From: Flectobacillus roseus
Lineage (GTDB): Bacteria; Bacteroidota; Bacteroidia; Cytophagales; Spirosomataceae
NCBI RefSeq assembly: GCF_030056665.1
Contig: NZ_JASHIG010000065.1
Length of the DNA stretch: 16,948 bases
Strand: one strand, 5' to 3'
Part shown: positions 12,422 to 16,948 of the stretch, piece after piece
How the letters are laid out: every line of letters begins with the position of its first letter
How positions within the stretch are numbered: the stretch's first letter is position 1
Notes under the pieces: generated by a model
Told to the model about the DNA's origin: nothing
Seen by the model: the letters and a program-made list of their open reading frames with translations, nothing else
Databases searched by the model: none
Position numbers and translations under genes: made by a program

Positions 12422-14209
12422 ATGAAAGCATTAAAACATCTCAATAAGTATTTCTTCCAATATAAGTGGTATTTGATTCTGGGTACGCTTTTTACATTTA
12501 TCTCCAATTTGTTTGGAGTGGTACCTGCCCAAATTGTTCGTTACGCTTTAGATTTAGTAAAAGAAACTATTTCTCTTTATTTTCTATATGATGGATTTGG
12601 TGCGCAAACCGTTGTATACGAAATCTTTGCTTTCTCGATTTTGCTCTATGGCTCATTGATTCTAATTATGGCTTTACTCAAAGGGATTTTCTTATTTTTT
12701 GTAAGACAAACCCTCATTGTAATGTCACGCCATATTGAGTACGACCTCAAAAACGAAATTTATCATCATTACCAAACCTTGCCTTTGAGCTTTTACCGTA
12801 AAAACAATACTGGCGATTTGATGGCTCGTATTTCGGAAGATGTTGGCAAAGTGAGAATGTACGTAGGGCCGAGTTTGATGTATGGACTCAACCTTATTTC
12901 GGTATTTGTTTTGGTGGTTGGATATATGCTTTCGGTAAATGCTAAGTTGACTTGGTATGTATTATTGCCTGTGCCATTCTTGTCAGGAAGTATCTATTTT
13001 GTTAATACCATTATCATTCGTAAATCAGAAGAGATACAAGCAAACCTTTCCAAAATATCCACATTTGTTCAGGAAGCTTTTTCAGGAATTAGAGTGTTAA
13101 AAGCTTTTGTTCAGGAAGAGCCGTCTACGGTGGCTTTTACCAAACAATCAAATATTTATCGTGAAAAATCATTAGACTTGGTAAAAGTAGATTCTCTCTT
13201 TACGCCACTGGTTTCTATTTTGGCAGGGTTAAGTTCGGTTTTGGTCGTATATATTGGTGGCCAAGAAGTAATGTCAGGCAGACTCACGCCTGGTAGTATT
13301 ACCGAATTTATCATGTATGTGTACATGCTCACATGGCCAATGATTGCCTTGGGTTGGACTACCTCTCAAATTCAGCGTGCGGCAGCTTCGCAGCAACGTA
13401 TCAATGAATTTTTGAATATCAAAACAGATATCGTTTCAACAAAAGACATCTCTCAGACCATCGAAGGAGCTATTGATATTAACCATGTACGATTTGTGTA
13501 TCCAGACTCAGGAATTGAAGCGCTACATGATTTTAGTATGCACGTAAAAGCAGGTGAATCTGTAGCGATTTTGGGCACTACAGGCTCAGGTAAAAGTACC
13601 GTAGCCAACTTGCTTTGTAGAATGTACGATACCACAGAAGGACAAATCAAAGTGGATGGTTTTGAGTTGAAAGAATGGAATGTACAAAGTCTCCGAGGTC
13701 AAATCGGCTATGTGCCTCAAGATGTATTTTTATTCTCTGATTCTATCAAAAACAATGTACGTTTTGGTAGCACGGACATGTCTGACGAACAGGTAATTCA
13801 AGCCACGAAAGATGCCGATTTATACAATAACATCATGGACTTCCCCGAACAATTTGATACCGTGTTGGGCGAAAGAGGCGTTACTTTGTCAGGTGGTCAA
13901 AAACAGCGTTTGTCTATAGCCAGAGCCATTGCAAAAAGTCCGAAGATTCTTATTTTGGACGACTGTCTTTCGGCTGTAGATACCAAAACAGAGCATCAGA
14001 TTTTGAATAACTTACAAGAAATTATGAAAGGCAGAACATCTGTCGTAATTTCTCATAGAGTATCTTCAGCAAAGCTGGCTGATAAAATTATCATGCTTGA
14101 TGGCGGTCATGTTATCGAGCAAGGAACGCATGATGAACTTATGGCTAAGGAAGGCGCCTATAAAGAACTTTTTGAGAAACAACTTCAAACAGAAGAAACT
14201 AATTCGTAA
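12422..14209 (+). CDS. ABC exporter, fused membrane and ATPase domains (MdlA/YheI-like)
   Basis: This 595-residue half-transporter has an N-terminal six-helix exporter domain (about 14-320) and a C-terminal ATPase domain. It should sit in the inner membrane as a dimer and pump lipids, drugs or peptides outward. The ATPase domain has Walker A GTTGSGKST (385-393, Lys391), the Q-loop Gln433 in VPQDVFLF, the signature LSGGQKQR (489-496), Walker B ILILDD (Asp513) and the H-loop His545 in ISHR. The residue after Walker B, normally the catalytic Glu, is Asp514 (LDDCLSAVD). This is typical of the weak-site subunit of heterodimeric exporters such as E. coli MdlA and Bacillus YheI/BmrC. No partner subunit adjoins, so it may pair with a distant gene or work as a slow homodimer. 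Substrate is unknown. A strong terminator follows. Confidence 0.93.
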   Translation: MKALKHLNKYFFQYKWYLILGTLFTFISNLFGVVPAQIVRYALDLVKETISLYFLYDGFGAQTVVYEIFAFSILLYGSLILIMALLKGIFLFFVRQTLIVMSRHIEYDLKNEIYHHYQTLPLSFYRKNNTGDLMARISEDVGKVRMYVGPSLMYGLNLISVFVLVVGYMLSVNAKLTWYVLLPVPFLSGSIYFVNTIIIRKSEEIQANLSKISTFVQEAFSGIRVLKAFVQEEPSTVAFTKQSNIYREKSLDLVKVDSLFTPLVSILAGLSSVLVVYIGGQEVMSGRLTPGSITEFIMYVYMLTWPMIALGWTTSQIQRAAASQQRINEFLNIKTDIVSTKDISQTIEGAIDINHVRFVYPDSGIEALHDFSMHVKAGESVAILGTTGSGKSTVANLLCRMYDTTEGQIKVDGFELKEWNVQSLRGQIGYVPQDVFLFSDSIKNNVRFGSTDMSDEQVIQATKDADLYNNIMDFPEQFDTVLGERGVTLSGGQKQRLSIARAIAKSPKILILDDCLSAVDTKTEHQILNNLQEIMKGRTSVVISHRVSSAKLADKIIMLDGGHVIEQGTHDELMAKEGAYKELFEKQLQTEETNS

Positions 14210-14264
14210 ATTGGAGCTAACCTTTATAAAATTTTGGAGTGACGATTTAGCTTTAATATATTCA

Positions 14265-14304
14265 GCAAAAAACGCTCTGCTTGTAAAGGCAGGGCGTTTT
14301 TTGC
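14265..14304 (+). terminator. Strong terminator after the ABC exporter
   Basis: GCAAAAAACGCTCTGC (14265-14280) pairs with GCAGGGCGTTTTTTGC (14289-14304) over 16 positions with one T-G wobble and an 8-nt loop. The T-run is part of the stem. It lies 55 bp past the exporter stop and separates that gene from the ion channel. Confidence 0.9.
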
Positions 14305-14375
14305 ATTTGTGCATTTTAATTTATTCAAATCAGATTCCTAATCAGTCATTATATTCTTGAAAACGATAAGTGCTT

Positions 14376-15185
14376 ATGCAGCATACATTCAAACACAAAG
14401 TATATCACGTCTTAGAGGTAGCGCGGGGGAAAAAAAATGGGGTCAATTGGCTAGTCAATATCCTTATTATGAGCATTATTGCGCTCAATACCGTGGCCAT
14501 TATTCTCCATTCTGTCCGAAGTATTAGACGCGAATTTGATGAAGTTTTTGTTGATTTTGAATATTTTTCAGCTGTATTTTTCACTATCGAATACTGCTTA
14601 CGATTATGGGTTTGCACCGAAAACGAGAAATATAAACATCCTATTTGGGGGCGTTTACGGTATATGACCTCAACAGGCGGTATTATTGATTTGCTGGCTA
14701 TTCTACCGTTTTATGTATCTCACTTTACTTCGGATACTGGACTAATCCGTATTTTGAGATTATTCAGGGTATTTAGGCTATTCAAATTTTCTCGATATGT
14801 TCATGCCTTAAGAGTTATTGAAGGTGTGATTAAGGAAAAAAGAGAAGAATTAGTATTGAGTTTAGTTTTTCTAATTTTCCTACTACTCATTGCATCTTCG
14901 GTAATGTACTATCTCGAGAGTCCAGCCCAGCCAAGAGTTTTTTCGAGTATTCCTGCAACTTTATGGTGGGGTATAACCACCATAACATCAATTGGTTATG
15001 GCGATATTTACCCAGTTACTATTTTGGGAAAAGTATTCGGCGGGATAATCGCAATTTCGGGAATTGCTATCATTGCACTACCAACAGGTATTTTAGCGTC
15101 AGGATTTGCAGAACATATCAATATTCACAAAAAAGAGCGAGAAAAACATAGGTTTTGTCCACATTGCGGCAAAGAACTACCATAA
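14376..15185 (+). CDS. Voltage-gated potassium channel (Kv-type, six-helix)
   Basis: This 269-residue inner-membrane protein has the Kv layout and should form a tetrameric K+ channel. S1 lies at about 26-44, S2 at 61-80 and S3 at 101-113. S4 is a voltage sensor with basic residues every third position (Arg125, 128, 131, 134, then Lys137). S5 is at about 158-180. The pore helix leads to the filter TSIGYGD (204-210), the K+ signature, and S6 follows at about 214-237. The cytosolic tail is short and basic and ends RFCPHCGKELP with a CxxC pair (Cys261, Cys264), like one half of a zinc ribbon. An in-frame GTG at 14370 would add two residues. No T1 tetramerisation, RCK or cyclic-nucleotide domain is present. 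It lies downstream of a terminator, so it is transcribed on its own. Confidence 0.93.
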   Translation: MQHTFKHKVYHVLEVARGKKNGVNWLVNILIMSIIALNTVAIILHSVRSIRREFDEVFVDFEYFSAVFFTIEYCLRLWVCTENEKYKHPIWGRLRYMTSTGGIIDLLAILPFYVSHFTSDTGLIRILRLFRVFRLFKFSRYVHALRVIEGVIKEKREELVLSLVFLIFLLLIASSVMYYLESPAQPRVFSSIPATLWWGITTITSIGYGDIYPVTILGKVFGGIIAISGIAIIALPTGILASGFAEHINIHKKEREKHRFCPHCGKELP

Positions 15186-15565
15186 ACTCTTAACAAAAGT
15201 CAATATTTTGATTTTCTATGCCTGAAAACTACGTATAGTATGTATCTTTCTGAAAGATTTATGGAAGAATAATCGCTTTTATAAGTTATTGAAATCAAAG
15301 GCATTCAAACTTTTTGATAGCCCTCAAAGTAAAGAGTAGCAGTAGTACCAAAATAGAAGAACAATTCAATAATTTTTACTTTGATAAACCATAATTAATT
15401 GCGACTGTGCGGGTAAATTTTTGCTAGAAAGTTAATAAAACTTCATATTATCGAGCTAGTTTAGTCTAAAAGCTTCAAAATTTGTGTATTTTTGACAATT
15501 ACTAATATTGAATTTACCATCCTAATCCAAACGAACCAGTTCGCCAGAAAATTTACAATCTGCCT
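15186..15565. other. Intergenic region upstream of the response regulator
   Basis: This 380-bp stretch has no convincing coding sequence on either strand. It contains a small palindrome ATCTTTCTGAAAGAT (15244-15258) and, near its right end, a promoter-like element (15487-15494). No clear terminator for the channel gene is visible; a weak CAAAA...TTTTG pairing after its stop is the only candidate. I see no tRNA-like or riboswitch-like fold by eye. Confidence 0.6.
15487..15494 (+). promoter_or_regulatory. Candidate -7 element for the response regulator
   Basis: TATTTTTG matches TAnnTTTG. Transcription would begin near 15501 and leave a leader of about 65 nt. No exact TTTG occurs at the -33 distance; TTTAG is the nearest form. 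Confidence 0.4.
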
Positions 15566-16729
15566 ATGGCAAAACTATTAATAATCGACGATGAAAAAGC
15601 CATCCGTGGCGCCTTACGTGATATTCTTGAATATGAAGGGTATAGCGTAGAAGAAGCAAGCGATGGAGAACAGGGACTAGAAATGGTCAAAAACAATGAC
15701 TATGATGTAGTTCTTTGTGACATACGAATGCCCAAAATCGAAGGTTTGGATTTGTTGCTACGAGCCACAGAAATGGGCAAAGGGACTCAATTCATTATGA
15801 TTTCGGCTTTTGGTAATGTGGAAACAGCAGTTGAAGCAACCAAACGTGGAGCCTTTGATTTTATTTCGAAGCCACCAGATTTGAACCGCCTATTGGTGAC
15901 AGTACGAAATGCCTTGGAAAGAGGAAAAATGATCACTGAAACTAAAGTACTCAAAAAGAGAGTATATAAACTCAATGAAATTGTCGGAGACTCGGATGCT
16001 ATTCGCCGAGTAATTGATACTTCTGACCGTGTAGGACCTACCGAAGCTCGTGTATTAATTACAGGACCAAATGGTTCAGGAAAAGAAATGGTTGCCAAGC
16101 GTCTTCACGAAAGAAGTAATCGTGCACACATGCCTTTAATCGAGGTAAACTGCGCGGCTATTCCTTCTGAACTGATTGAGTCAGAACTGTTCGGACATGA
16201 AAAAGGAGCCTTTACTTCTGCCATCAAACAACGAATTGGAAAGTTTGAGCAAGCAGATGGTGGGACTTTATTTTTGGACGAAATTGGCGATATGAGTCTT
16301 TCGGCTCAAGCTAAAGTACTTCGTGCTTTACAAGAAAATAAAATCACACGCGTAGGTGGCGATAAAGAAATCAAAATCAATGTACGTGTTTTTGCCGCTA
16401 CCAATAAAAATTTACAATTGGAAATAGCAGAAGGACGTTTCCGTGAAGACTTATTCCACCGTCTGAACGTAATTCCTATCCACGTTCCTGCTTTGAATCA
16501 GCGCCCTACTGACGTACCATTATTGGTAGATAAATTCTTACAAGATATCGCCGATGAATACGGTCAGCCAACCAAAGAAGTAACCGATGATGCCATGAAG
16601 TATCTTCAGTCTCTTCCATGGACGGGTAATGTTCGTGAACTACGCAACGTAGTGGAACGCTTGGTCATCATGTGTGGTGATATCATTAACCTCGATGACG
16701 TAAAACTCTTCGCTATGCCAGTCATTTAG
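15566..16729 (+). CDS. Sigma-54-type response regulator, receiver plus AAA+, no HTH
   Basis: This 387-residue protein is an NtrC-family response regulator. The receiver domain (1-120) has the acidic pair Asp8-Asp9, the phosphoacceptor Asp52 in LCDIRMP, Ser80 and Lys102. The AAA+ domain (about 138-375) has Walker A GPNGSGKE (167-174), Walker B LFLDE (Asp238, Glu239), FAATN (sensor I), arginine residues in GRFREDLFHRL (291, 293, 299) and sensor II GNVRELRN. The sigma-54-contacting loop reads GAFTSA (214-219) in place of GAFTGA. The protein stops just after the lid domain at FAMPVI, with no C-terminal Fis-type DNA-binding helix-turn-helix. I see no frameshifted HTH in the 219 bp that remain. I recall similar HTH-less forms in other Bacteroidota. 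No histidine kinase is adjacent. Confidence 0.93.
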   Translation: MAKLLIIDDEKAIRGALRDILEYEGYSVEEASDGEQGLEMVKNNDYDVVLCDIRMPKIEGLDLLLRATEMGKGTQFIMISAFGNVETAVEATKRGAFDFISKPPDLNRLLVTVRNALERGKMITETKVLKKRVYKLNEIVGDSDAIRRVIDTSDRVGPTEARVLITGPNGSGKEMVAKRLHERSNRAHMPLIEVNCAAIPSELIESELFGHEKGAFTSAIKQRIGKFEQADGGTLFLDEIGDMSLSAQAKVLRALQENKITRVGGDKEIKINVRVFAATNKNLQLEIAEGRFREDLFHRLNVIPIHVPALNQRPTDVPLLVDKFLQDIADEYGQPTKEVTDDAMKYLQSLPWTGNVRELRNVVERLVIMCGDIINLDDVKLFAMPVI

Positions 16730-16775
16730 ATTGGAGATTGTGGATGTTGGAATTCGGATTTTCAATCATGCGTAA

Positions 16776-16807
16776 TTGAGCGATTTAGTGATTGAGCGAA
16801 TGAGTGA
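16776..16807. repeat. 8-bp tandem repeat, four units
   Basis: The units TTGAGCGA, TTTAGTGA, TTGAGCGA and ATGAGTGA are in exact 8-bp register on the plus strand, between the response-regulator stop and its likely terminator. The TGAG core resembles the 7-bp repeats at 2119-2146 and 3759-3793. Confidence 0.6.
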
Positions 16808-16869
16808 TTATTTATAATAGGTATTTTACTTAGGCTTCCCTTTTTGAGTATAATTGATTGATTATCAAG

Positions 16870-16928
16870 TACTTTTCTCAAAAGTAATCCCCGAAAATAC
16901 GCACATTTGGCATATTTCGGGGATTTTT
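16870..16928 (+). terminator. Terminator region after the response regulator
   Basis: AATCCCCGAAA (16886-16896) pairs with TTTCGGGGATT (16915-16925) and is followed by a T-run (ATTTTTG). A small adjoining hairpin TACTTTTCTCAAAAGTA (16870-16886) precedes it. It lies about 150 bp past the response-regulator stop and most likely ends that transcript. Confidence 0.75.
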
Positions 16929-16948
16929 GTATTTTAGTTGTGCTATCA

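Noticed and set aside
14097..14360. 87-codon plus-strand frame over the end of the exporter
   Set aside because: It overlaps the exporter's last codons in another frame and reads through the strong terminator hairpin.
15244..15258. ATCTTTCTGAAAGAT palindrome considered as the channel gene terminator
   Set aside because: It has one central base and no T-run, so terminator function is not supported.
15787..16098. 103-codon minus-strand frame opposite the response regulator
   Set aside because: It is antisense to a well-defined receiver/AAA+ gene and has no features of its own.
16870..16928. Paired hairpins considered as a CRISPR or transposon end
   Set aside because: There are only two different stems, no spaced repeats and no target-site duplication; the second has a T-run and fits a terminator.

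Overview
The window reads as chromosomal DNA of an AT-rich member of the Bacteroidota, most likely the order Cytophagales. The reasons are a secreted protein with a type IX secretion (T9SS) C-terminal sorting domain, a very long NusB, an OstA-like (LptA-related) envelope protein, a DUF1573 lipoprotein, a nusB...yajC-ybbR-coaE gene cluster, and promoter-like sites of the Bacteroidota TAnnTTTG type with no obvious Shine-Dalgarno sequences. I see no rRNA, tRNA, CRISPR array, transposase or phage gene. Genus cannot be decided from the sequence alone.

Left part (1-3910). A terminator for a gene outside the window is followed by a G-rich tract and two small accessory genes on the minus strand: a minimal nucleotidyltransferase (MNT, MntA-like) without its usual HEPN partner, and a SUKH/SMI1-KNR4 protein without a recognisable toxin. 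A four-gene minus-strand operon follows in transcription order: ECF sigma factor, four-helix membrane protein, two-helix membrane protein, and a secreted TraB/GumN-family protein. Short degenerate ACTCA-type heptamer tandem repeats lie immediately upstream of the start codons of the sigma factor and the TraB gene.

Middle part (3911-12044). tilS (tRNA-Ile lysidine synthase) is on the minus strand with its own terminator. It diverges from an ostA-like gene through a very compact region of about 34 bp. A small T9SS-sorted protein follows and converges on coaE at a shared hairpin terminator. The minus-strand cluster nusB - ytxH-like - DUF1573 lipoprotein - yajC - ybbR-like - coaE is a housekeeping group (transcription, protein export, coenzyme A synthesis). 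Several hairpins or palindromes lie in its gaps.

Right part (12045-16948). On the plus strand are an MdlA/YheI-like ABC exporter with Asp in place of the catalytic Glu, a strong terminator, a voltage-gated K+ channel with a CxxC tail, a 380-bp gap, and a sigma-54-type response regulator. The regulator has an intact receiver and AAA+ core but a GAFTSA loop and no C-terminal DNA-binding domain.

Most of the window is ordinary core genome. The items most worth a second look are the ECF/TraB operon with its repeat tracts at start codons, the HTH-less sigma-54 activator, the Asp-variant ABC exporter, and the palindrome that overlaps a candidate ytxH promoter.
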